From: Pseudomonadota bacterium
GTDB taxonomy: Bacteria; Pseudomonadota; Alphaproteobacteria; Rhizobiales; Hyphomicrobiaceae
Length of the DNA: 17,197 nt
Assembly: GCA_023416575.1 (NCBI GenBank)
Contig: JAEZHL010000065.1
Span: 1-17,197, forward strand
Direction: 5' to 3'
Made by a program: the position numbers and the translations under genes. This document shows, in pieces, positions 6,375-13,574 of the stretch. The notes beneath the pieces were generated by a model. That model was not told where the DNA came from. It did not search any database and saw only the letters and a list, made by a program, of their open reading frames with translations. How positions within the stretch are numbered: the stretch's first letter is position 1; every line of letters begins with the position of its first letter.

Positions 6375-7289
6375 ATGACCGAGGCCCAGACTGGAAATCC
6401 GGCGCGCGCGGCCCGCGATGTCGGCCATGAGTGCTGCAACCATCACCCCCACGCGCATCATCACCGTCACGATCACACGCATTATCCGACCGGCGCACCG
6501 CCCGGCCCGGATTCGCTGCTGAGCGCCCGCGGTTTGTGGCTGTCCCGCAACGGCCGGCCGATCCTCGAAGGCATCGACCTCGACATCCGCCCTGGCGAGA
6601 TCGTCACTTTGATTGGCCCCAACGGTGCGGGCAAGACGACGCTGGTGCGCGTGCTGCTCGGCCTCATCCAGCCGGATCAGGGCACAGTCCACCGCAAACC
6701 CGACCTTTCCATCGGCTACGTGCCCCAGCGCTTCGACCTCGACCGCGCCATTCCGATGACGGTTGCGCGCTTCCTGGCGCTTGGCGGCTCAGGAGACGCG
6801 GGCCGCATCCGGGCAACCCTTGCGGAGGTCGGCGCCAGCGGCGTGATAGATCAGCAGATCGCGAACCTGTCCGGCGGCGAGCTGCAACGGGTCGTGCTGG
6901 CCCGCGCACTCCTGCGCAATCCCGCCCTGCTCGTTCTCGATGAACCCGTGCGTGGCGTCGACTATGTCGGCGAGGCTGAACTCTATGCCTTGATTGGACG
7001 GTTGCGGGTAGATCGGGGGCTCAGCGTTTTGCTCATCTCCCACGATCTGCACATCGTCATGGCGCAAAGCGACCGCGTGATCTGCGTCAATCGCCACGTC
7101 TGCTGCTCGGGCGTGCCGGAAACGGTGGCCAAGGATCCGTCCTACGCCCGCCTGTTCGGCCCCCATGCCGCGCGGGCGTTTGCGATCTACAGCCACCGCC
7201 ACGACCATCACCACGACCTGGCCGGCGGAGCGCTACCGGTTGCGCCCGCTGAGGACGCGCGGCCCGCGGACCGGCCCGAGGAGGCTTGA
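6375..7289 (+). CDS. znuC: Zinc ABC transporter ATP-binding protein ZnuC with His-rich extensions
   Basis: A 304-residue ABC ATPase that would power zinc import through ZnuB. Walker A GPNGAGKTT (81-89), signature LSGGE (165-169), Walker B LLVLDEP (185-191) and switch histidine H223 are intact. The protein is longer than usual ZnuC (about 250 residues). Residues 1-46 form an extension with ten His and two Cys between H18 and H36 (block HHPHAHHHRHDHTH at 23-36), and the tail has a second cluster HRHDHHHD about 30 residues before the end. These are likely zinc-binding or zinc-sensing segments, by inference. ATG 6375 is chosen, 20 bases after the zur stop, with GAGCGGA upstream. An earlier in-frame start at 6339 would overlap zur. 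It overlaps no other gene, and znuB follows five bases after its stop. Confidence 0.92.
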   Translation: MTEAQTGNPARAARDVGHECCNHHPHAHHHRHDHTHYPTGAPPGPDSLLSARGLWLSRNGRPILEGIDLDIRPGEIVTLIGPNGAGKTTLVRVLLGLIQPDQGTVHRKPDLSIGYVPQRFDLDRAIPMTVARFLALGGSGDAGRIRATLAEVGASGVIDQQIANLSGGELQRVVLARALLRNPALLVLDEPVRGVDYVGEAELYALIGRLRVDRGLSVLLISHDLHIVMAQSDRVICVNRHVCCSGVPETVAKDPSYARLFGPHAARAFAIYSHRHDHHHDLAGGALPVAPAEDARPADRPEEA

Positions 7290-7294
7290 CCAGC

Positions 7295-8092
7295 ATGGAC
7301 CCGTTTCTGATCCGCGCCCTGGCTGCGGGCGTTGGCGTTGCCTTGGTCGCGGCACCGCTCGGCTGCTTCGTGGTGTGGCAGCGCATGGCCTATTTCGGAG
7401 AGACGGTCGCGCAGGCGAGCCTCATCGGCATTGCTCTGGGACTCGCGTTGCAGATCGACCTGACGGCCTCTGCCCTTGCGGTATCGGCGGCGATGGCCCT
7501 GCTCCTCGTCCTGCTCTCCCGCCAGCGGCTGGTGCCGCTCGATTCGCTGCTCGGGCTGCTTGCCCACGCCGCGCTTGCGGCTGGAATCATCGCGACGTCG
7601 CTCGTGCGCGGGCCACCCATCGACCTCATGGGGTATCTGTTCGGTGACATTTTCTCCGTCTCAGCGGGCGACCTGTGGTGGGTCTATGGCGGCGGCGGTC
7701 TTGCCCTCGCGGCGCTCGCGTGGCTCTGGCGCCCGCTCTTGTCGATGGCCGTGCATGAGGAGTTGGCGGCCGCCGAGGGCGTGCCGCGCGATCTCGTCAA
7801 AGGGGTTTTCGTCGTCCTCCTCGCGCTGACCATCGCAATCGCCATCAAGGTGGTGGGCATCCTGCTGGCGATCGCCTTCCTGATCATGCCGGCAGCTGCG
7901 GCCCGGCCACTCAGCGCCACGCCGGAGCGTATGGCGCTGCTCGCCGCGATCATCGCCGCGGGCGGCGCGGTCGCGGGCATTCAGTTGTCCATGAGCTTCG
8001 ATGTCCCTGGCGGTCCGGCGATCGTGCTCGTACTCGCCGTAATCTCCGGCCTCTCGCTCCTCGGAATGGTGGCACGCGGCGCTGCGCGCTGA
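7295..8092 (+). CDS. znuB: Zinc ABC transporter permease ZnuB
   Basis: A 265-residue ABC-3 family permease with about eight hydrophobic segments in the inner membrane. Family-typical stretches include FFGETVAQASLIGIALG-like residues (here YFGETVAQASLIGIALG, about 30-46) and a conserved GILLAIAFLIMPAAAARPLS near 187-206. It would form the zinc channel powered by ZnuC. ATG 7295 follows GAGGAGG (7278-7284), which lies inside the end of znuC, so the two are translationally close. A TTG at 7286 is too near this ribosome site to be the start. The partner binding protein ZnuA is not in the window. Manganese or iron transport is possible for this fold, but the Zur context favours zinc. Confidence 0.92.
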   Translation: MDPFLIRALAAGVGVALVAAPLGCFVVWQRMAYFGETVAQASLIGIALGLALQIDLTASALAVSAAMALLLVLLSRQRLVPLDSLLGLLAHAALAAGIIATSLVRGPPIDLMGYLFGDIFSVSAGDLWWVYGGGGLALAALAWLWRPLLSMAVHEELAAAEGVPRDLVKGVFVVLLALTIAIAIKVVGILLAIAFLIMPAAAARPLSATPERMALLAAIIAAGGAVAGIQLSMSFDVPGGPAIVLVLAVISGLSLLGMVARGAAR

Positions 8093-8167
8093 TCCGAATG
8101 TGCTACTGTTCAGGGCTGCGCGGGTGCATTAGGTAGAGGACGCGAAGGGAGCCAACCGGGAGTAGTC

Positions 8168-9421
8168 ATGGCGGATCCGAGAAGCGTGCGGCGCGTCTCC
8201 GTACCGGTCGCCGTCGGCGGCGTGCAGGTCGGCGGACAAAATCCGATCGTCGTCCAGTCGATGACCAACACCGATACCGCCGACGTCGAGGGCACGGCGC
8301 GGCAGGTGGCGGCGCTCGCGCGGGCCGGATCGGAGCTGGTGCGGATCACGGTGGACCGCGACGAAGCGGCGAAGGCCGTACCGCACATCCGCGACCGCCT
8401 CGCACGCATGGGCACCACCGTGCCGCTGGTCGGCGACTTCCACTACATCGGCCACAAGCTGCTGGCCGAGAACCCGGCCTGCGCGGAGGCACTCGACAAG
8501 TACCGGATCAATCCGGGTAACGTCGGCTTCAAGAACAAGCGTGATGTCCAGTTCTCATCGATCATCGAGCAGGCTCTCAAGTGGAGCAAGCCGGTACGCA
8601 TCGGTGTCAACTGGGGCAGCCTCGACCAGGAACTGCTGACCCACCTGATGGACGAGAATGCCAGGGCGGCCCAGCCCATGAGCGCGCGGGCGGTGCTGCA
8701 CGAGGCCATCGTGCGGTCGGCGCTCCTATCGGCAGCGCGCGCCGAGGAGCTGGGGCTCGGGGCCGACCGCATCATCATTTCGGCCAAGGTTTCGGCGGTG
8801 CAGGACCTGATCAGCGTTTATTCGCTGCTCGCCGAGCGCTGCACCTACGCCTTGCATCTCGGACTGACCGAGGCCGGCATGGGCTCCAAGGGCATCGTCG
8901 CATCATCGGCGGCCATGGGCATCCTGCTGCAGCAGGGCATCGGCGACACCATCCGCTACTCGCTGACACCCGAGCCGGGCGGCGATCGCACGCTGGAGGT
9001 GCGCGCGGCGCAGGAGCTGCTGCAGACCATGGGGATCCGCACGTTCGTTCCGACCGTGGCGGCCTGCCCCGGTTGCGGGCGCACGACATCGACGGTGTTC
9101 CAGGAGCTGGCGCGCGATGTGCAGGACATGATCCGTGAACGTATGCCGGTCTGGCGGGAGCAGTACCCCGGCGTCGAGGGCCTCAACCTCGCGGTCATGG
9201 GATGCATCGTCAACGGTCCCGGCGAATCGAAGCACGCCGACATCGGCATCTCCCTGCCGGGCACGGGCGAGCAACCGGCGGCCCCGGTGTTCATCGACGG
9301 CCAGAAGGCCATGACCCTGCGCGGCCCCCGCATCGCGGAGGAGTTCAAGACGATCGTCGAGGATTACATCGAGAAGCGCTACGGTGCGGCGGCGCGCGCG
9401 GGGACACGCGAGCCGGCATAA
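8168..9421 (+). CDS. ispG: 4-hydroxy-3-methylbut-2-enyl diphosphate synthase IspG (GcpE)
   Basis: A 417-residue enzyme of the MEP pathway that converts methylerythritol cyclodiphosphate to HMBPP in the cytoplasm, using a [4Fe-4S] cluster. The N-terminal TIM-barrel part contains NPIVVQSMTNTDT (25-37) and GDFHYIGHKL. The cluster ligands are C300 and C303 (CPGCGRTT) and C346 (GCIVNGPGE), with the fourth-ligand glutamate E353. Length fits the bacterial two-domain form. ATG 8168 follows GGGAG (8158-8162) at five-base spacing. It lies 75 bases after znuB on the same strand, so read-through from the Zur-controlled operon is possible, though an own promoter is as likely. It converges on the Trm112-like gene 41 bases downstream. 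Confidence 0.97.
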   Translation: MADPRSVRRVSVPVAVGGVQVGGQNPIVVQSMTNTDTADVEGTARQVAALARAGSELVRITVDRDEAAKAVPHIRDRLARMGTTVPLVGDFHYIGHKLLAENPACAEALDKYRINPGNVGFKNKRDVQFSSIIEQALKWSKPVRIGVNWGSLDQELLTHLMDENARAAQPMSARAVLHEAIVRSALLSAARAEELGLGADRIIISAKVSAVQDLISVYSLLAERCTYALHLGLTEAGMGSKGIVASSAAMGILLQQGIGDTIRYSLTPEPGGDRTLEVRAAQELLQTMGIRTFVPTVAACPGCGRTTSTVFQELARDVQDMIRERMPVWREQYPGVEGLNLAVMGCIVNGPGESKHADIGISLPGTGEQPAAPVFIDGQKAMTLRGPRIAEEFKTIVEDYIEKRYGAAARAGTREPA

Positions 9422-9462
9422 TCGACCTTCATGGACGCGGATAGGGAGCGGACGACCGACTC

Positions 9463-9705
9463 TTAGCTGGCGCTGTCGCGCGACGGCGTCTGATCCTCAT
9501 CCAGGTGACGGGCCGCTTCGACGGTCATCAGCGGCACGCCTTCCCGGATCGGGAAGGCAAGGCGGGCCGCGCGGCTGATCAGCTCCTGGCGGGTCCCGTC
9601 ATATTCCAGCGTCGTCTTGGTGAGGGGGCAGACCAGCAGTTCCAGAAGGCGTCGGTCGACGATCTCCTCGCGATCCTTCCCTGGTGCGCCCGTCTCGTCC
9701 GTCAT
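9463..9705 (-). CDS. Trm112-family small protein (YcaR/UPF0434-like)
   Basis: An 80-residue protein with the Trm112 fold signature: LLELLVCPLTKTTLEY (about 21-36), SRAARLAFPIREGVPLM (45-61), then an acidic tail. In eukaryotes Trm112 activates methyltransferases; in bacteria the small homologues have no settled role. Only one cysteine is present, so the zinc-knuckle form is not kept. ATG 9705 has GAGG (9715-9718) nine bases upstream. A TTG at 9720 overlapping the previous stop as TTGA is an alternative that would add five residues. It is the last gene of a minus-strand run that begins with the ProX-like gene. Confidence 0.85.
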   Translation of the reverse strand: MTDETGAPGKDREEIVDRRLLELLVCPLTKTTLEYDGTRQELISRAARLAFPIREGVPLMTVEAARHLDEDQTPSRDSAS

Positions 9706-9716
9706 CCCGAAAATCC

Positions 9717-10400
9717 TCAATTCATTGCGCCGCCGGAGCCGCTCTCGCTCGAGGCAAGCTCCATCTCGGCGAGTGCCATCAGCACTTCAGACCGCGTCTT
9801 GAGATCGGCGGCTTCGAGCAGCGCCTGCTTCTCCTCGGGTCCATAGGGACACACGACAGACAGCGAGTTGACGAGGTACTCGCTTGGGGCGCTCAGAATG
9901 GCACGCCAGTCGGCCTTGAGCTTGTGCGCCTCCAGGTAGCTCCGCAATACCCGCAGCAGGTTCGTCCGGTCGACGAGCCCCTCGCCCGCGCCGGCCTGGA
10001 AGTCGTCGCTGTACCGGTCGTAGTCGACCTCGAAGATGCGGTAGGGCTTCTCGGTCGGGATCTCGGAGCCGAGCTCGAACCGCGCGACGCCCGTGACGGT
10101 GATCAGCACCCTGTCGTCATCGAGCTCCTGGAACGCGGTCAGCCGGCCGACGCAGCCGGTCGGCCGCAAGCCTGTCGACCTGCCGGGCGGGCTTTCCTCG
10201 TCGCTGTCCGAGCGCTCGGGCTGAATAATCCCGACGAGGCGCGCCCCCGCGACAATGTCCTCCAGCATCGCGAGATAGCGCGCCTCGTAGATGCTGAGAG
10301 GCAGCACGGCTCGCGGCAGCAGGATGACACCGCGCAAAGGAAAGACAGGGATCTGCCGAGGCAGATCGGCCGGACTACGGTAGCGATCCGTGGGGGCCAA
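9717..10400 (-). CDS. Lon N-terminal (LON substrate-binding) domain protein without protease
   Basis: A 227-residue stand-alone LON domain (PF02190 type). It starts DLPRQIPVFPLRGVILLPRAVLPL (13-36), continues IYEARYLAMLEDIVAG, and has VGRLTAFQELDDDRVLITVTGVARFEL, all typical of the N-terminal domain of Lon protease. The AAA+ and protease domains are absent, as in other members of this family. It may bind unfolded polypeptides; its true role is not established. The only sensible start is a TTG at 10400. A strong AAGGAGG (10406-10412) sits five bases before it, which decides the start. It follows the thioredoxin-like gene by 22 bases and runs into the Trm112-like gene. Confidence 0.9.
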   Translation of the reverse strand: MAPTDRYRSPADLPRQIPVFPLRGVILLPRAVLPLSIYEARYLAMLEDIVAGARLVGIIQPERSDSDEESPPGRSTGLRPTGCVGRLTAFQELDDDRVLITVTGVARFELGSEIPTEKPYRIFEVDYDRYSDDFQAGAGEGLVDRTNLLRVLRSYLEAHKLKADWRAILSAPSEYLVNSLSVVCPYGPEEKQALLEAADLKTRSEVLMALAEMELASSESGSGGAMN

Positions 10401-10402
10401 TC

Positions 10403-10415
10403 CGGCCTCCTTCGC
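10403..10415 (-). promoter_or_regulatory. Strong Shine-Dalgarno that fixes a TTG start
   Basis: On the minus strand this stretch reads GCGAAGGAGGCCG. AAGGAGG at 10406-10412 is a near-full anti-16S match, five bases before the TTG of the LON-domain gene. No ATG or GTG lies at a suitable distance. Confidence 0.75.
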
Positions 10416-10422
10416 GTTGCCG

Positions 10423-11331
10423 TCAGGAAAACATCAGCGACGACAGTTTGCGCCGCCCTTCGACGGTATGAGGATCCTTCGGCCCCCAGGCGTCGAAAAG
10501 TTGCACGAGCTGCTTGCGCGCAGCTTGCTCATTCCAGTTGCGATCACGCCGGAACAGCTCGAGGAGCTGTTCGACCGCGCCGGACTTGTTGCCCATTGCG
10601 GCCATCGCGAGCGCCAGATCGAGGCGGACCTGGTGATTGGAGGGATCGTTGGCGAGCTGCGCCTCTAAGTCGGCCGTATCAGCGCCGCCATCGGCCTTCT
10701 TCGCCAGCTCCAGCGCCGCCAGCACGCTCGAAACCGCGGCGGACTGGCGCTTGTCCGGTGGCACGAGGGCGATCGTCTGCTCGGCCCTCGCCGTATCGCC
10801 GCTCTTCAGATAGCACTTGGCGAGCCCGGCAAGGGCTTGGGGATTCTGCCCGTCCTCCTGCAACACCGCAGCGTACATCTCCGCTGCCTGCTGGAGGTCG
10901 CCGGCCTCCATGGCCCCATCCGCAGCCTCCAGCACAGCCGCAAGGTCGGCTTGGCTGTCCTCGCCGATGACGCGGTCGATGAACGCCTTGATAGCACTTT
11001 CGGGCTGGGCGCCCATGAACCCGTCCAGCGGCCGACCATCGCGGAACGCGTACACTGTCGGCAGCGACTGCACACGCAGCTGCCCAGGGATCGCCGGATG
11101 CTCATCGACATTGAGCTTCACCAGCCGAACCTTGCCGCCGTAGCTCTTCACCACCTTCTCGAGCACGGGTGTCAGCTGCTTGCAAGGCCCGCACCATGCG
11201 GCCCAGAAATCAACGAGGACCAGCGCCGAACGCGAGGCCTCGATCACATCCTTGGCGAAGGATGTCGTGCTCGTGTCTTTGATAATATCCGACTGTCCTG
11301 CAGTGGTAGTCTGGCGTGCTCCGAGGTCCAT
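10423..11331 (-). CDS. Thioredoxin-TPR chaperedoxin, CnoX/YbbN-like
   Basis: A 302-residue protein with an N-terminal thioredoxin domain and C-terminal TPR-like helices. The thioredoxin part (about 15-130) has DFWAAWCGPCK with C47 and C50, and the cis-proline loop SLPTVYAFRDG. Helical repeats from about 140 include AGDLQQAAEMYAAVLQEDGQNPQALAGLAKCYLKSG-like units, read here in pieces. CnoX proteins hold unfolded clients, hand them to GroEL and can protect cysteines. E. coli CnoX has lost the redox CXXC, whereas this one keeps CGPC, so it may be redox-active as described for some alphaproteobacteria. ATG 11331 has AAGGAG at seven-base spacing. An upstream in-frame start at 11385 lacks one. It is followed by the LON-domain gene. 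Confidence 0.92.
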   Translation of the reverse strand: MDLGARQTTTAGQSDIIKDTSTTSFAKDVIEASRSALVLVDFWAAWCGPCKQLTPVLEKVVKSYGGKVRLVKLNVDEHPAIPGQLRVQSLPTVYAFRDGRPLDGFMGAQPESAIKAFIDRVIGEDSQADLAAVLEAADGAMEAGDLQQAAEMYAAVLQEDGQNPQALAGLAKCYLKSGDTARAEQTIALVPPDKRQSAAVSSVLAALELAKKADGGADTADLEAQLANDPSNHQVRLDLALAMAAMGNKSGAVEQLLELFRRDRNWNEQAARKQLVQLFDAWGPKDPHTVEGRRKLSSLMFS

Positions 11332-11406
11332 CAGGGTCTCCTTGGCCGGCTCCGTCTTCCGCGGCTCACACAGGCGGAAAACCACAAGATCGTGGCGACA
11401 GCAGCC

Positions 11407-11913
11407 TCACGCAATGGGGCCGTCGACCAATCCAACAATCCGCGGCTCGTGGCCACAGGCGCGAATGAACCGCAAAAGATCGTCGCGCGCAATGTTAGTC
11501 GTCGCAGTATTCTCGAGAGGATGGCAATTGATCGTGTCGAATGCCATTAGCTTCTCGTCGAGCACAAACGTGACCTGGCGGTCGCGGTCGTTGATGAGAG
11601 CGAGGGCAGTAACCGAACCCGGTGTGACGCCCAGCACCTCCAGCAGAAGCTCGGGCTTGCCGAAGCTCAACCGCGCGCAACCGAGAATCTTGTGCAGCGA
11701 CTTGAGGTTGACTTGGCTGTGGCTCTCCGCCGTGACCAGGAACAGCTTGCCCTTGGCGTCCTTGAGAAAGAGGTTCTTGGTGTGGCCACCGGCGAGGTTG
11801 CGCTCCAGCTTCTCGCTCTCGGCGACAGTGAAGACGGGCTCGTGGTCCACCGTCTGGGTCTCGATGCCGAGCTCGGCGAAGCGAGCAAACAGGTCGGCGC
11901 GGGTGGCAGGCAT
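11407..11913 (-). CDS. Aminoacyl-tRNA deacylase, ProX/YbaK family (ProXp-ala-like)
   Basis: A 168-residue YbaK/ProRS-associated domain protein that would hydrolyse mischarged tRNA-Pro. The catalytic region GGHTKNLFLKD (42-52) contains K46, matching the lysine of ProX/ProXp-ala proteins, and LLEVLGVTPGSVTALALIND is the conserved GxxPGxVxP-like loop. Length matches the free-standing form. In many alphaproteobacteria ProRS lacks its editing insert, so a free ProXp-ala that clears Ala-tRNA-Pro is expected; exact specificity cannot be read here. ATG 11913 is chosen because the family starts just there. The longer open frame upstream is unlike the family. The ribosome site (GAGG, ten bases away) is modest. 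About 75 bases separate it from the thioredoxin-like gene, so co-transcription is possible. Confidence 0.9.
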   Translation of the reverse strand: MPATRADLFARFAELGIETQTVDHEPVFTVAESEKLERNLAGGHTKNLFLKDAKGKLFLVTAESHSQVNLKSLHKILGCARLSFGKPELLLEVLGVTPGSVTALALINDRDRQVTFVLDEKLMAFDTINCHPLENTATTNIARDDLLRFIRACGHEPRIVGLVDGPIA

Positions 11914-12050
11914 TCTGCTTGGGCCTCGAGCGGCAAATTCTGTTCGGGTGCAATGAGAGCGTCTATCCCGTCGAGGAGCAGCACGCAACCGGCGTGACAC
12001 GGGCCAGAGGGCCCCGAGAAAAAGCTCATCAAAAAGCTGACAACGACCGC

Positions 12051-12079
12051 TTGCAATCGGCCGGCAATTGAGCCATAAG
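12051..12079 (+). promoter_or_regulatory. Candidate promoter of tRNA-Gly
   Basis: TTGCAA (12051-12056) and CATAAG (12074-12079) are 17 bases apart and each matches the sigma-70 consensus at four of six positions. Transcription would start near 12086 and give a leader of about 35 bases before the tRNA. This leader holds a hairpin: arms CGCCGCC (12088-12094) and GGCGGCG (12101-12107) with a six-base loop. Confidence 0.4.
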
Positions 12080-12120
12080 ACGGGCCGCGCCGCCTTGACG
12101 GGCGGCGGCACCCAATGGAT

Positions 12121-12195
12121 GCGGGCGTAGCTCAGTGGTAGAGCATCACGTTGCCAACGTGAGGGTCGTGAGTTCGAATCTCATCGCCCGCTCCA
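12121..12195 (+). tRNA. tRNA-Gly (anticodon GCC)
   Basis: A complete cloverleaf of 75 bases including an encoded CCA (12193-12195). The acceptor stem GCGGGCG pairs with CGCCCGC (12185-12191), with T12192 as discriminator. The D-arm reads GCTCAGTGGTAGAGC, the anticodon stem is TCACG/CGTGA with loop TTGCCAA, and the anticodon GCC is at 12153-12155. The T-arm has GTTCGAATC. The anticodon reads GGC and GGU glycine codons. Confidence 0.97.
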
Positions 12196-12431
12196 TAAAC
12201 TCCCAAGCCTAGCCGATCGGCGATGCTGCCGCCAACAGGACGATCCCATCGTCCAGTGTGATGAGGCGCTCGAGATCCTCTCCTCCCCGATCTTCTTCGG
12301 ACACTAACTCGTGCTCGACTGAGCGTGGCACCTCCCTCGGTCGGGCGTTGCCGCGCGTGAGCTGCGATGGCGATCGTGGAAACTCCAGATCCGCCAGCTC
12401 GAACCCGAGTCCTCCTCGGCACGCCCCCCGC

Positions 12432-13331
12432 CTACCGGGGCGCTTGCGCCGGCTCGCTGGCTTTGCTGGCCGGGGCGGATGGGCTGGTAGTCGCTAGTCC
12501 GTTGCCAGCTGCAAGTCGTGCCAGGACCTCTTCCGTGAAGGCACGCAGCGCGTGTCCCGCGTCTCCCGGATATTTTGCCAGATAGGACCGTTCGACGCTC
12601 GAGAACCGGGCTGCGTTCTGGAGGGCATTCACGCGCGGGATGAGCTGCGGGAAACAGCGGTTCTCGGGCTTTTCCTGGAGCCACCGATGGTACTCGTCGT
12701 CCACCAGCGAGGAACGGTCCTTCATGTTGACCAGGACCCCGAGGTTCTCCGCGAAGCCCATCTCCGGATTGAGCTGCTGGAAGCGGCGGAACACCTCCAG
12801 CCCGCAGGACGAGACATAGTCCGGCTTGGTCGGCGAAATGTGGAAATCGGCCTCGCGCAGCCAGGACTCGGTCAGCACCGACAGGCCCGGCGGGCAGTCG
12901 ATGAGGATGATCTCGAATACCGGCCGGACTTGATGGAGCAGCTTGCGGATCGTCGAGCGCAGCCGGGCATGCAGGCTTTCGCGTGAGACCTCGCGCTCGA
13001 ACAGTGTAAGCTGCATGTCGCTCGGAAAAAGATAGACGGATCTGGCGTCGTCGACATCAGAGACGCCACGGACCACGAACTGCGGCCAGTCGACCGGGGC
13101 GTTGTTGAGGACCGCGGCAACCAGAAAGTCGACGAGCGTCAGGCCGTTGGCCTGGATCTGATGCAGGCTGGCGGGCGTCATCAGCATAGAGCTGATGCTT
13201 GCCTGTGCATCGGAATCTATGACCAGGACGTTCTTGCCGTGATAGGCGGCCAGGGTTTCGGCCAGAGCCAGCACAATGGTGGATTTGCCGACTCCCCCCT
13301 TGGTATTCATGACGGCAATTGTGTTTCGCAT
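12432..13331 (-). CDS. Orphan ParA-family ATPase
   Basis: A 299-residue deviant-Walker ATPase. KGGVGKS (11-17) is the signature-lysine Walker A, VLVIDSDAQASIS near 36-48 is Walker A', and IILIDCPPGLS is Walker B. These show the ParA/MinD/Soj family, which uses ATP-dependent dimers on DNA or membrane to position cargo. No N-terminal helix-turn-helix and no C-terminal amphipathic MinD helix is seen; the tail is Ala/Pro-rich and looks disordered. No parB or cargo gene is next to it. An in-frame TAG lies 12-18 bases before the start region, leaving GTG 13340 or ATG 13331. ATG 13331 fits the family start (MRNTIAVMNTKGG), but neither has a good ribosome site. It lies between tRNA-Gly and an AhpD-like gene. 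Confidence 0.88.
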   Translation of the reverse strand: MRNTIAVMNTKGGVGKSTIVLALAETLAAYHGKNVLVIDSDAQASISSMLMTPASLHQIQANGLTLVDFLVAAVLNNAPVDWPQFVVRGVSDVDDARSVYLFPSDMQLTLFEREVSRESLHARLRSTIRKLLHQVRPVFEIILIDCPPGLSVLTESWLREADFHISPTKPDYVSSCGLEVFRRFQQLNPEMGFAENLGVLVNMKDRSSLVDDEYHRWLQEKPENRCFPQLIPRVNALQNAARFSSVERSYLAKYPGDAGHALRAFTEEVLARLAAGNGLATTSPSAPASKASEPAQAPR

Positions 13332-13366
13332 CTCACCCACGGCGGACTAAAGGGCGACCCCTCGAG

Positions 13367-13395
13367 CGTTCCGGCATCCGTTGCGCGCCGGAATG
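13367..13395. repeat. REP-like palindrome upstream of parA-like gene
   Basis: Inverted arms TTCCGGC (13369-13375) and GCCGGAA (13387-13393) enclose an 11-base loop. The stem extends by a G-T wobble and a C-G pair on the outside. It lies between the end of the AhpD-like gene and the start of the ParA-like gene, both on the minus strand. It could be an extragenic palindrome or part of a terminator. The rest of the 13341-13574 gap shows nothing I recognise. Confidence 0.4.
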
Positions 13396-13574
13396 GCACT
13401 CGTCTTTGTACTGCCGTGCGACGACGGCCTCGTGTCTCCACCTCGGCCGTTCGCACTCTCGGGCGGCTGGGTTGATCATCCAGCTCGGCTTTGCGTTAGT
13501 GATGCCATGATGCGGAGACAAAAGGAACGGCTTCGCACCAGAAAACCCTTCTTCCGCAAGCGGCGTAACGAACC

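Noticed and set aside
9684..10970. Long plus-strand open frame of 428 codons
   Set aside because: It is antisense to the LON-domain and thioredoxin-TPR genes, Arg/Pro-rich and without any motif. Long antisense frames are common in GC-rich DNA.
12132..12422. Open frame on the minus strand ending GAGDEIRTHDPHVGNVMLYH
   Set aside because: Its C-terminus is the antisense translation of tRNA-Gly, a known type of spurious database protein. It has no ribosome site or family match.
12432..13331. Chromosome partition locus parAB
   Set aside because: No parB or parS-like site is adjacent; only the ATPase is present.
12121..13340. Genomic island integrated at tRNA-Gly
   Set aside because: There is no integrase and I find no direct repeat of the tRNA 3' end within the window, so an island cannot be claimed.
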